Position numbers and translations under genes: made by a program. The notes below the pieces were generated by a model, which was given only the letters and a program-made list of their open reading frames with translations, had not been told where the DNA came from and did not search any database. A stretch of DNA of 64,000 nt from Hymenolepis diminuta (lineage: Eukaryota; Platyhelminthes; Cestoda; Cyclophyllidea; Hymenolepididae), in NCBI GenBank assembly GCA_900708905.1, contig CAADRB010000036.1:1404536-1468535 (forward strand), in the 5' to 3' direction. Numbering within the stretch: the first letter of the stretch is position 1; every line of letters begins with the position of its first letter. Positions 38,901 to 49,116 of the stretch are shown piece after piece.

Positions 38901-41900
38901 ATGTCGGATTGTGTCATAATTAATACAACGTCAACTATTTCATAAATAAATAAATTATGAGGATGGCAGGCGAACCAGAAGATCGCCTGCAGGATATATA
39001 CTTTCTACCCCATTAAAAAACAAATATAACAACTGTGCTCCACCAGTCTCAAAATAATCGAAATCCAAACAATTTCCTGCTCAAGAGGTTCTCAACTTTG
39101 TCTTATAGATTACCAACTATCCCAGTCCAAGTGAAAATGCATCAAGACATTTCCATCTAATACAGTCGTGAAAACAATATTCTAGAAAAAATAAAATAAA
39201 GGAGAAGTGTGGCCATAAGTTAAGTAATGTGCAACATATAGTCTTATAAACAATTTTAACTAAGACCTTGAGTGAACTCGAGTGATTTTTGCTGCGTATA
39301 AAAAGTTGTTACAAGTCTCCACTATCTGCTTTAACTGTAAAAAGATGAAAATATATCGATTTCGCATGACAAACCACGAAATTAAAACAAATGATAAACA
39401 GGTTTAGAACATACATAATCTCACCTATGCAACCAGGATTTAAATCATAAAACTTAAACATCAGAATATTACACGGTAACCGAGCCCCATATGGAAATAT
39501 GGACAGTTCAGTGACACCAGAATTAAAGTATTTTAAGACTCCTTTTGTTCTAAAACTAAAACGTTTCTTCTCGACCCCATAACATACCCTATAAGAATTT
39601 TTTCTTTAGTCGTAATCTTTCCGGTGACTAAAATTTGTAAAATGTAATTATAATGTTTATTTTACCGTTTAATTCCTTTTTATCCATCCGGGAATTCTGG
39701 TAACAGAGTGACTGAAACCTAGAAAATAGACGTAAAGAGTATGACAATAAGCACACAAAAATAAAATACATGACAATCTATTATCACATGACCCATTCAA
39801 ATTTGATTGAGGTTCCAACATTAAAAGGAAATAAGGGATTTGTTAAATGCAGGTGATTATCCCCATGATCATTCTGGATAAAGATGAATGCTATAGCTAC
39901 ACAACTTAAACCTCAGTTATGTCTGGATTACTTATTTACTGATAATCAACCCTTCATTAATTGTATAAACAATACTTTTATTACATCCATTGAGAGAAGG
40001 GATATATATATAAGTGAAGGCAATTGTATAAGTCTACTGTCCTTCCAATTTTGAGAAAATGCGAGAAGTTAAAAAAGTTAGAAAAGGATATGCCAATTTT
40101 TAATGAAGTTTTCTCGCATGAAGGACTTTTTCAGGCATAAATTGGCATTCATTTAATGATCAGTGGAGAAATAGACACTGAGTCATGCTAAAACGTCCCA
40201 CTGTGAGTTGAAAAGTGAAATTCATGCATAGCTAACCATAAAGTTATTTCCTCAACTCGTGGAGGCGCAACGTAACATATTTTGTGTTAATATTTTTACA
40301 CAAAACAAAATTCTAATATTATGTGAGAGATTGATGTATTATACTTCCAATACCTTCTAAATGCTTGAAACACTGTAAAGACAAAAATGATTAAACCGAT
40401 ATCTATCAGAAAGTTATTCGTAGTACTAATACATGCACCTTTAGTTCTGGATGAAATTGGTGGACAACCAAAACAAATTTCCGGGTATAATAAGGAAACA
40501 TCTACATGAATAATTCAACCTGAACTGAGCAATGCACAATAGAATACGACAAGGTTTCATAACCGACACCCTTCGCTCTCTCTCCAAGTTCATACCCTAA
40601 AATCAATCGATTTTGGTTTCGTGATTCAACAATCTCTCATTTCTTCAGTTTAGATATCCTACGATGCCCTTTAGGAATTCACAGGTCTGCCTTATTCTGA
40701 ACGATCCACAATTTTCTTAGAGAGTAATGTGAAAATTTTAAACATAATTGATTTGGCTACTTAATATAAGTCAGTAGAAATTCTAAAACTTCCATATTAT
40801 TATTGTGATCAAACCATAATTTGAAAAATAAAACGTTATACGTATGAAACATGTATTTCAAAAATAAATAATATGTACAATTTACAATGCAAATGCAGTT
40901 TCACCTTGGTTACTAAAAAAGAGAAATAAGGCACATTAAGTAAAGAATTAATATAAAAATCACAGCAAGTAGAGAGAACCAATTCTTCTAACCCAATTCG
41001 AACTACATCTGACTGGAACAGTATTTCATTGTAAAACCCGCTTTCAACAGTGGTGAAAATATTCATGGCACTAGATGAATATAACATAGTGCAATTGAGG
41101 AGCATCGGAGTGTGAATAGCAGATTCCTCATTAAACGCAATGACTTCCCTGTTAACACTACTTATTTTAACTAATACGAATGGTCATTTCGTTTGTGAAT
41201 CCATAACCTCTAATATTACAGGCTCGCTCGTTAACCCATGGGCATTCTTATGAGAAGCTCACATTCCACCACCCGTATTGCTGATCAGAATTAATCAGTG
41301 CGGTTGGCCGTCCATGTCACTGGGTTCCTAACTTATCAGACGTGCATTTTTATCACTGCGCCACTACTAGTTTAATCCCACAGAATAACTTTCTACCTTT
41401 GTCCTTATACATATACTTTTTAAACGTAGGACACAAATGATCCAGCAGATTGATCTACATTTCAGCAACACTATTTGTATCGTCAACATAAAAAAAACAC
41501 GAGTTCAGAGGAATCAGTCTTCCATATTATATAACAAGGCAGGCAGTTGACAGTCGAGCAAGTCCATCAAAATCTGAAGAGGTTAAATAACAAAGGTAAA
41601 GCAGATGATCAGTGTTACAACTTACAGCAAAAGCAAGTAACACATCAATCTATACTTGTATAAGCCGAGTTAAATTTCGCCTCATTGATCACTACATACT
41701 TAATCGATTCCCTAGTTCTGTAGCAAATGATCCGACTCTTGATTTATTTCCTTAATATTTACCCCCGCTTTTTGGTTATGCAAACGTATGCATCTAAAGT
41801 GTCACAATTTCCGCATTCATCGCTTTGATGATCAAGTATTCCCAAAATTACTCTTTATTCGCATCCTCTATGAAAATACTTCGGTTTGTCGCCCACGAAG

Positions 41901-42307
41901 CCACAATGATATCTTTATGTTCCTATGACTCAAACCTCCATCTGTCATATCTAGACAAGTCTATCGATTCTCCTTTTTCTATAACTGTCCCGTTTCATTT
42001 TGAGGTACATCTGCGCTGTCATCTGCTCCTACGCTCCCCTCTCACCGTCTTTATTCCTTATCTCTCTCTTACCCACCTGAACCCTCACTGTGACTTGACC
42101 AATGCATTTTGGCCAAAACATCTCTTGATCTGTCCTAGAACTGGCGTTAGCTGTTATCCTAGGGCCAACAAAACGATCGAATATCACCCTCTAACTGCCA
42201 TTTAGCGCCCCTTTCTATCCACGCTTCCTATCAAAATTTGGCGACTTTAAGTATACACTTGTCTGAACCACTATTCTTGGTTTATGGGAATTACTAGAAT
42301 AAAGATT
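32924..42307. other. Intergenic region between the AJM1-like gene and TAF2
   Basis: Over 9 kb of AT-rich DNA with no supported gene. It contains a hairpin at 38966-38990. GC-richer stretches at about 41220-41360 and 41850-42200 resemble old repeats. On the minus strand AATAAA at 42055..42050 could terminate TAF2 about 255 nt past its stop. Confidence 0.55.
38966..38990. repeat. 8-bp perfect hairpin
   Basis: The arms are GCAGGCGA (38966-38973) and TCGCCTGC (38983-38990), with a 9-nt loop. It is GC-rich in an AT-rich background. A related string AGGCGAACC occurs near 37945. Confidence 0.75.
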
Positions 42308-44053
42308 TTAGTTAAATAAATTACTATTAATCACTCTCAAACAGCGGAGTTGGTGATCTTGTTCTTGATACTGAAAATGTGGCCAGTGGTATTGAATTGT
42401 AACAGCTTTGAATAAAAGAAGTAAAGTACGTACGGTAAAATCGTCGTCATCATCACTGAGATGCTCCATTCTGGGTTGTTTCGGAGTGGGTGAGGAGCGA
42501 CTATCGAAGGATTCAGATTCGTTCGACAAATCCAATCCGCCACCACCACGAGGACGACGACTATCATCAAGAAATGACGATGACGATAGCGGCTCTGCCT
42601 CTGAATATCCCACCAGAGAGCGTCCTTCCTTCACTCGAACCACCATCATACCGTCTGCGAGGGGTAGACACGATGGCCTCTTGCCCTGATAAAGAGTGTA
42701 GTACAAATCCGTGACCGCACAACGTAGTCTTGAATCACCAGCACACCCCACATTCATCAGTCTCCAGATCCTGTCGGCGAGCTGTGGAGTGTCCAACTTA
42801 GTCCCACCTTCTCCACGTCCGAAGGGAGGCGTCTGAATGAGTAAACAAACCGTCTTATAACGCAGATAGGGATAGGATTCACTTGTACATCCCTGTTTCT
42901 CAATAATCTCCTGGAATAGCCAATTTAGAGCATCAGCATCTCTTTCTGAGTGTACAAAATCCACCAGACATTCAATTGCTGATAATCGAACATCAGCATA
43001 GTGTCCAGGGGTAGCTGCGCTGTAGAAGAGTGTTGGATCAACAGGGATGAACCCCAAGCGCTGAAGACGACGTATAGCTTTTAGACATTCTACAGTGACC
43101 ATCCTCTTGTAGGTAGGGAATTGAGAATCAACATTGAGACATCGTACAATTTCTTCTAGTACGGTTCGCACTTCATCAGGAAGAACATTGATTGCTAAAA
43201 CATCTTTCATCATAATTACTGGAGTGAGAGTGCCTGCTAGAGCTCTAATTAACTCTGCCTGATAGTAGCAGTCCGAGAAGGCATTTCGAGAGTTGTCATT
43301 ATATTTGTTCAATTCCACTAGAAAGTAGATGACATCTCGCGGACAGACTTGTTGAACACGAAGTGCAGAGACAGCACGAACAATGGCCTTTTGAAGGAAG
43401 TAGCGCTGAAGGTTGGAGAAATCATTCTGCCGAACCAAACCATGTTGGAGAGGGGAGGAGTAGAGTTGCCAAAAGAGTGGAATGAGCACAGAGGTGTTCT
43501 GATGGTGATGACCCGATGTGCTTCCAACTGCTCCAACGGAAGATATTCCAGGCATTCCAAGACTGCCCATACTTGACATCTCATTTGCCACTTGACAGAG
43601 CACATTACACGCCTCTGTTCGAACTCGATAGTACATCTGGTCATCAGCAATGATGCTCAGAAGGGCATGACGAGTTTCAGGAGAGGGGAATTTGGAAAGA
43701 GCATGTACAGCCTCTAGTTGACCAAGACAGTCCCTATCGTATGACAACATGAGATACCAAGAGTTGTCAGCTTGCTCGATGTTGATGCTACGAATCACAG
43801 AGAGTTCAGGATCAAGTCGAAGCCAAAGGAGAGGGGAGTCCGAATCGATACGACTAATATCCATTTCGACTTCTTCTCCATTAGACAACGGGATCTTTTT
43901 CTTCTTATGTTTTCGTGATTTTGAGTGGCACTGCAGATCTCTGGTAGTTCGACCCTCTTCAAGCTTGAAGGTGTGCATGAAAGGGCCATCCAGTTCTTGC
44001 AACAATGCTGTCATCGGACCCAAATAGCTCACATGACCTTCCGATTGGCGATC
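42308..44053 (-). CDS. TAF2: TAF2 exons 3 and 4 (HEAT-like half and C-terminus)
   Basis: Acceptor TTGATATTTTCAG before 44053. The frame is open to TAA at 42308. A 63-nt intron (42433..42371, GTACGT to TTTTCAG) is likely because the size and signals fit. Since 63 is a multiple of three, retention would simply add 21 residues before the same last 20. The acidic and Ser-rich tail (LSDDDDDFT) immediately precedes it. Confidence 0.85.
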   Translation of the reverse strand, partial: DRQSEGHVSYLGPMTALLQELDGPFMHTFKLEEGRTTRDLQCHSKSRKHKKKKIPLSNGEEVEMDISRIDSDSPLLWLRLDPELSVIRSINIEQADNSWYLMLSYDRDCLGQLEAVHALSKFPSPETRHALLSIIADDQMYYRVRTEACNVLCQVANEMSSMGSLGMPGISSVGAVGSTSGHHHQNTSVLIPLFWQLYSSPLQHGLVRQNDFSNLQRYFLQKAIVRAVSALRVQQVCPRDVIYFLVELNKYNDNSRNAFSDCYYQAELIRALAGTLTPVIMMKDVLAINVLPDEVRTVLEEIVRCLNVDSQFPTYKRMVTVECLKAIRRLQRLGFIPVDPTLFYSAATPGHYADVRLSAIECLVDFVHSERDADALNWLFQEIIEKQGCTSESYPYLRYKTVCLLIQTPPFGRGEGGTKLDTPQLADRIWRLMNVGCAGDSRLRCAVTDLYYTLYQGKRPSCLPLADGMMVVRVKEGRSLVGYSEAEPLSSSSFLDDSRRPRGGGGLDLSNESESFDSRSSPTPKQPRMEHLSDDDDDFTVRTLLLLFKAVTIQYHWPHFQYQEQDHQLRCLRVINSNLFN

Positions 44054-46411
44054 CTGAAAATATCAAAGGAAAAGTGGGTTATTTTCAGGCAAACGTTAAA
44101 AATGGGAAGACTTGAGCAATCTTTTACCGTGATGTGAAAGTAAAATTGAAACATTGGAGAATTCGAAAAAATAAATTACTACCCTTCAAAAGCATTAACT
44201 AACGCAGGAATTTTCCAAAGCAGGTGTGAGGTGGCAATAGCTGAAAAATTGATGCTCACGCCTGGTAGGCAGATTAATGAAATTACCAAGTCATGAATTA
44301 ACGATACACAAGTTATGACACAATTTTACTAGTTTTTATTGCTATAATTTCTCGAATTAATCGAGGCCTAAATTCGTTGATCTTTACCTTACCAAAACCT
44401 GACCTTTCTAACTATATGATTAATGCCACTTTTATGAGTATTTAGCAAAGGCCCCAAAAGAAAGGATTGAGTTTTCCACTAAAGTACATTTGAACATACC
44501 TCCTTGAGATCAATTTCGACGACATTCCGTTTCCGATTGAAATTGAACTTGACATTGAGCCTCACATGACCCGAATTGTAGACCCAAGTGTCCAGATAGT
44601 TGCCGATATCCTGACCCGTAACTGTTGATATGATTCGTCTAAATGACTCCGACGAAAGGAGTAAATTCGCTCGATTTTCATCAGTCAACATCGGCGGTAC
44701 AGCAGAGATCTGTTCTGTGTTGTTGGAGGGATTTGTTGGAGATACATTTGGTCTCTGCTGTTGTTGAGTCTGATCTTCCATACTGGTTGTTGATTGTCTT
44801 GCCAATGCATAGATTTTGTTAAGCACTTGAAGAAGAAGTCTGGGACCGAAACGTTGTGCAAGTATACGAATAGCTAAATGAGCCTTCTTAATGTAAGCAC
44901 TGAGATATTCGGGAGAGATAACATGCGGATCCTTAAGACTAAAGTAAGTCGTTTTGCGGGTCGTCCTCGTAGGATCGAGATATATACCATGGTAATTGTG
45001 CTCATAATGTGTGACCTCTTTCATATACTTGTCAATGATAAATCGATATTCGTTATTTCCAAATACGCGCTTTTGATAGAGACCTGCGAGATAGTTTGAA
45101 ATTCCATAGGTGAGCCAGGCAGCGGCCCAGGTTTCTGGAATTAGAACACAGCCAAAAATCTGTTGTGCTACAGCCACCGACAAAACGCGACGAGTGGCAA
45201 TAGCTTGATCGATGATACGACGGGAAAATAGTAAATCAACTGAGAAGATTATAAGAGATGCGAAAGATTGATAATCCTCATAGGCTCTATCAACAAACAC
45301 AGTGCTGAGGGAGCGATAAGGAAACTGGGAGGCTAGCTCACCTTCATAATAGTCGATTATACCAGCAAAATTTTGAACACTGTGCTCAAGGAGTTTGCGC
45401 AAACCCTTTGGACAGAAGTGGCTTATCACGGTACTGAAAGTCGACTCACTACTATCAGGCACAATCTCAAAAGCTCCTGCAGCAAGACCAATACAAGGAG
45501 CTGAGGTTGGTTGGGCAAGATAAAACTGATAGGTCTTTCTACGCAAATCCTCCGTGTATTCGGGTGGACCTAACAAGTCACCGGGTGCTATAGCAACGTA
45601 TTCTTCGTCAACTGTCACTTCAATTTTCCACGTACAGGGTTCACTGCAATCAATACAAGGAAACCAAAAACGCGAAGAGTTAGGGGGACCCCCAGAAAAT
45701 GCAAATGCACAGTCTTGGCCTTCCTCATCTGGGACCACAAAGTGAAATCCATTTTTAGGTTGATTGAGGGAAAACTCAATAGTGATGAGAAGAGGTGATT
45801 GCTCACGTATTAGGTCATTGAATATGAGTGGAATAAGCAAAGATAACTCTCCAGCAGCATTATCCGGATCAACTGATGATATCACAGAGGCATGTTGAGT
45901 TTCAAAATTATCCAAAGTACGATATTTGCAATCTTGCTTACATATCTCCAAACAGGGGTCATTGAACATATAATGAACATCAACAGGAGGGTAAGAGCGT
46001 GCAAAAAGGGACGAAGAATTCCTGAAATTTTCCTCTGCACCTTCGACACAAACTCGATGAATTCGACACTGGTTAGCATTCAGATATATTCGGCGAAGAG
46101 TGGTATCCAAAGGCCAGATAACCAATTGAGTATAACCAACAAGAACGCACTGAGTAAAGTCAATATTAGTTATGACAAGTGTCTGATGAGCTAGACGAAA
46201 CGGACGCCTATTAACAGGAAGTTTTGGGGGTGCAACAGTTGATGTCGAAGCAGAATCCTAAGTAGCAAATCATTAAAAAATACTAACATTCAAGCAAATC
46301 TGCATTGAAATATTTATTAAAAACAGCATATAAAACGACTAAAATAATTTTGGATTAAAAGACTTGTTAAAATAAGCAATAGTCTGACGGCAAAACCCCT
46401 ACCGTTGCCAT
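42308..46411 (-). CDS. TAF2: TAF2, transcription initiation factor TFIID subunit 2
   Basis: TAF2 is the TFIID subunit that contacts TAF1/TAF8 and initiator DNA in the nucleus. Exons: 46411..46403 (three codons, tentative), 46257..44500, 44053..42434 and 42370..42308, all phase 0, predicting about 1149 residues (human is 1199). Residues to about 590 form the M1-aminopeptidase-like part. At about residue 360 the catalytic HEXXH is replaced by a VAQQI-type sequence, so it is not an enzyme, as in other TAF2 proteins. The second half has the conserved basic stretch (CHSKSRKHKKKKIPL), SNGEEVEMD and the HEAT-like repeats (for example FSDCYYQAELIRALAGTLTP, SRLRCAVTDLYYTL, RPSCLPL). The His/Lys-rich tail of vertebrate TAF2 is missing; the end is a short acidic segment. 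It is divergent from CDIPT. Confidence 0.92.
44500..46257 (-). CDS. TAF2: TAF2 exon 2 (aminopeptidase-like domain)
   Basis: Acceptor TTTGCTACTTAG before 46257; donor AAGGAG followed by GTATGT at 44499; 586 codons, phase 0 at both ends. It contains TAF2 signatures such as NANQCRIHRV, SSVDPDNAAGELSL, LNQPKNGFHFVVPDEEGQD and NSSRFWFPCIDCSEPCTWK. Confidence 0.93.
46403..46411 (-). CDS. TAF2: TAF2 first coding exon (three codons, tentative)
   Basis: ATGGCAACG followed by GTAGGG is the nearest upstream start that splices in phase 0 to exon 2, giving a start similar in length to the animal protein. The donor is only moderate and the exon is tiny, so the true start could lie elsewhere in the 46.3-46.6 kb interval. 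Confidence 0.35.
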
Positions 46412-46640
46412 CCTGTAAATAATCGCAAGTTGTACAGCCCGCCTCAATAAACAGCGTATATAAATCAAAGCTCCTGAATTATATTGAAATGTATTGTATG
46501 ATAAAAAGCATAAAATCTAAAATTTGTTCAACTTTTATTTACAATTTTCTGAATTTTCTATTCGCAATGACCCATTTGCGACCTTCCATCATTTTAGCCC
46601 ATATTTTCCTGGCGGGTTTGCCTGTTGTCGGGTTGTCGTA
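46412..46640. promoter_or_regulatory. Bidirectional promoter region TAF2/CDIPT
   Basis: About 230 bp separate the divergent start codons. It is AT-rich with no CCAAT or clear TATA box in the expected place. It contains an upstream ORF for CDIPT (46567-46641) and a possible trans-splice acceptor (CCATCATTTTAG ending at 46597). Confidence 0.55.
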
Positions 46641-46641
46641 A
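46567..46641 (+). other. Upstream ORF overlapping the CDIPT start (TAATG)
   Basis: A 24-codon upstream ORF starts with ATG at 46567 and ends with TAA at 46639-46641. The last base of its stop is the first base of the CDIPT ATG. If the transcript starts upstream of 46567, translation of CDIPT would require leaky scanning or reinitiation. If trans-splicing occurs at 46597 the upstream ATG would be removed. Confidence 0.5.
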
Positions 46642-48135
46642 TGACAGAAAATATTTTTCTTTTTGTTCCGAACATTATTGGTACGTTAAATTAATTTTTT
46701 ATTCAGCGACATTTTTGAATTTAAATTTATTATTTTCTATTCACTAATCGGGGTGGATAAAAATTTTTCTTTTTATTTTAGGTTATGCCAGGATACTTCT
46801 TCTTATCGCTGCTTGCTGGTATATGCCTTTAGATCCAATTCGAGCAATTGTAGCCTACTTTCTCTCGGCGCTTCTTGATGCAGTTGATGGCCATGCTGCC
46901 AGATTGCTTAATCAAAGTATATTTTGACCGTTCATGGTGCTGTTATTGTTCAAATCTCCCATTTAAGCTTTATTACCTTTCCTTCAGGTACGAAATTTGG
47001 CGCCATGCTTGATATGCTTAGCGATCGTTGCACAACAATGTGCTTACTCTTTGTTCTTGGTACATTCTATCCCCGCTATCTGCTCCTTTTTCAACTCTCA
47101 GCAGCAATCGATATTGCCAGCCATTGGCTGCATGTTCACGTGTCCATTCAGAGTGGATCGAGCAGTCACAAGACGATCGATCTTGACGGAAATTCACTTC
47201 TTCGGATTTATTATACTAATCGGGTATACATATAACGTGATTTGATTTGTTTATATAATGGGTTTATTCCTCATATTTTCTTTTTACGCTTACAGAAAGT
47301 TTTGTTTGGAATGTGTGCAGGAAATGAGTTGTTTTACGGTATGCTCTACTTAATTCACTTCTTCGAAGGTCCCAAATGTAAGTATTTTACATTAATTTAC
47401 ATATTTCGTCCTTAAGGCCGTATCTAAGGAATGAATGTCAATCTATGGCTAAGCAAGTTTATTTAAATTTTCTATTCGTAAGCCACAATCTTATAAAGTA
47501 TTTGTTAATCCGATCTCGAGAAGTCAAGTTTCTGGTGTGATTGTAGCGAGCTTGATGTCTCGTGGATGTGTAGATGCATTGTGTGCCTACCATTAATGTG
47601 TTAAGATGTCTGCGTTCTCTCGTGTGTTGCCTGCCGCTCTGTGCCTCTGCACAACTCCTACGGTGACACTAAATTGCGTTTATCGCTTGGTCATTTATCA
47701 CTATAATAATTATTTGTAAAGCTATTCAATAACTGAAGAGACTATATCAAAAGCCCTTCTTGGAGTAAAGGGAATACACGCCTACAGTTCCCGGTTTGAG
47801 AAACTTTTAACTAATACTCTTGGTTTGGTCACTTCAAATACTGAATTCGTACCAATGGATATCAAACCCGCGTCCCTCTACATGTTATTAATATGTTTTA
47901 GTGCATACAAAAATTGTTTTCTAAGTTTCATTGCATGATTAAAAACAATCTTTCACACTTTGTTTTAGTTCTCGGGGTGGGGGTGTTTTATTGGCTTCTC
48001 TTCCTGAGTCTACCGATCGCTCTTCTCAAGACCTTCATCAGCCTTGTACATCTCTACGCCGCATCGATCAATATTGCTGGTTTGGACGCAATTGATCGCA
48101 GAAATCTCCAAGCAAGTCAAAAGAAAAGTCAGTGA
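46641..48135 (+). CDS. CDIPT: CDIPT, CDP-diacylglycerol-inositol 3-phosphatidyltransferase
   Basis: The enzyme makes phosphatidylinositol and CMP from CDP-diacylglycerol and myo-inositol in the ER membrane. Exons 46641-46680, 46782-46916, 46988-47223, 47296-47377 and 47969-48135 join through GT-AG introns of 101, 71, 72 and 591 nt to 660 nt, or 219 residues (human is 213). The CDP-alcohol phosphatidyltransferase motif D-x2-D-G-x2-A-R-x8-G-x3-D-x3-D is complete at residues 46-71. Family-typical strings include NIFLFVPNIIGYARI, LDMLSDRCTTMCLL, ASHWLH, SHKTIDLDGN, LRIYYTNR and GNELFYGMLYL. Several hydrophobic segments match the multi-pass fold. The start was chosen because it matches the family N-terminus; an upstream ORF overlaps it by one base. 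Confidence 0.95.
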
Positions 48136-48647
48136 AGTGTTCTCTCTCCTTCGTTAAAAAGCATTCCCATTTTTTTACAATTCATCTGCTAAACAATCAC
48201 TTTTTATTACTATTCAAATAGCAGAACTCATTTGTCAAGTGCATCTTTCCATATCTTACTCTTCTTATTAAGATTCTAAACATCCGATGATATTGTGGTC
48301 AGTTGAAATTTGCCAAAGGGTCCTTTTTCTTGAAAATATATTTCCTCTGTGAGCTAAAATTAATTTTATTCTTGATTAAAAAGTGTTCTAAATGGTGTAA
48401 TGTTCTAAGTAGCCTAGCGGCTTTGCTCAAACCAGATATTCTCGTTTGAATTTTAAGCAAGTTTATCTTCAGGCCCCAGCTTTTTCTTAAATAAGGTGAA
48501 ATGAAAATTGCCCTAAATTAATTGTGTATATGGTTAAATATGTAAATGCAAGGAACGCTTGTTGGACTGAGTGTAAGAATCAACTTAAATAAATAGGTTT
48601 AGAGCTGCAAAAGGTTAGAAGGCAAATAGTTTAACATGGATATTACT
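48136..48647. other. Convergent 3' interval between CDIPT and a minus-strand gene
   Basis: About 510 bp, AT-rich. A plus-strand AATAAA lies at 48588-48593 and a minus-strand AATAAA at 48370..48365. The 3' UTRs of the two convergent genes may therefore overlap if these signals are used. Confidence 0.4.
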
Positions 48648-49116
48648 TTAACGAATGAAAAAATGAATGAGAGGAATCTACAAAAGAAAAAGTGTCGTTG
48701 AGGTGCTTGTTGGAGGACTTACCTGTAGCGGCTGATCAACAGGAGTTTGAGAAGAGATTATGGTAGATGTACTGTAGAAACCTGTGGTAGTCTGGCCTGA
48801 GGTTAAATTAAACTTGGATATATAGATAAAGAGTTGGCAAAAACGGTTGGAATTTTTAAAATAGCTCTCAAAGTTAAGCACATTGCGAATAAAAAGTTCG
48901 GAGAGGAATATTGTGTCGAAGACTGCTAAAGTCCCCCTAGGAATTTGATAGACGAGTCAATGTATACCTGTGTAAGCTGCCAAGCACGTTGCTATTGAAT
49001 GTTTGGAAGTAGGCTAAGCTATCAACCGCCGGAGTTAGTATGGTAGCACATGAAACTACTAATATGGACATAGCGAATGGACCTAGTAGAAAATTAACAT
49101 GCCGAGATATACTCAT
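48648..49116 (-). CDS. Small membrane-anchored protein of unknown function
   Basis: The model is ATG 49116; exon 49116..48968 (phase 2); a 31-nt intron (48967..48937, GTATAC to TCCTAG); exon 48936..48723; a 45-nt intron (GTAAGT to TTGTAG); and a terminal exon 48677..48648. It predicts 130 residues. The N-terminus has a hydrophobic segment at about residues 8-31 (LLGPFAMSILVVSCATILTP), likely a signal anchor. The rest is Phe/Asn-rich, then Ser/Thr-rich (QTTTGFYSTSTIISSQ). A further 48-nt in-frame intron inside exon 2 (GTTTTT to CCTCAG) is possible. If the 45-nt intron is retained, the protein instead ends at TAG 48678. It is convergent with CDIPT. No family is recognised. A CAG after a pyrimidine tract 13 nt before ATG may be a splice acceptor. 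Confidence 0.5.

Noticed and set aside
41825..42205. 126-codon plus-strand frame near the TAF2 3' end
   Set aside because: GC-richer than surroundings but no domain, no splice context, and position suggests TAF2 3' UTR or an old repeat.
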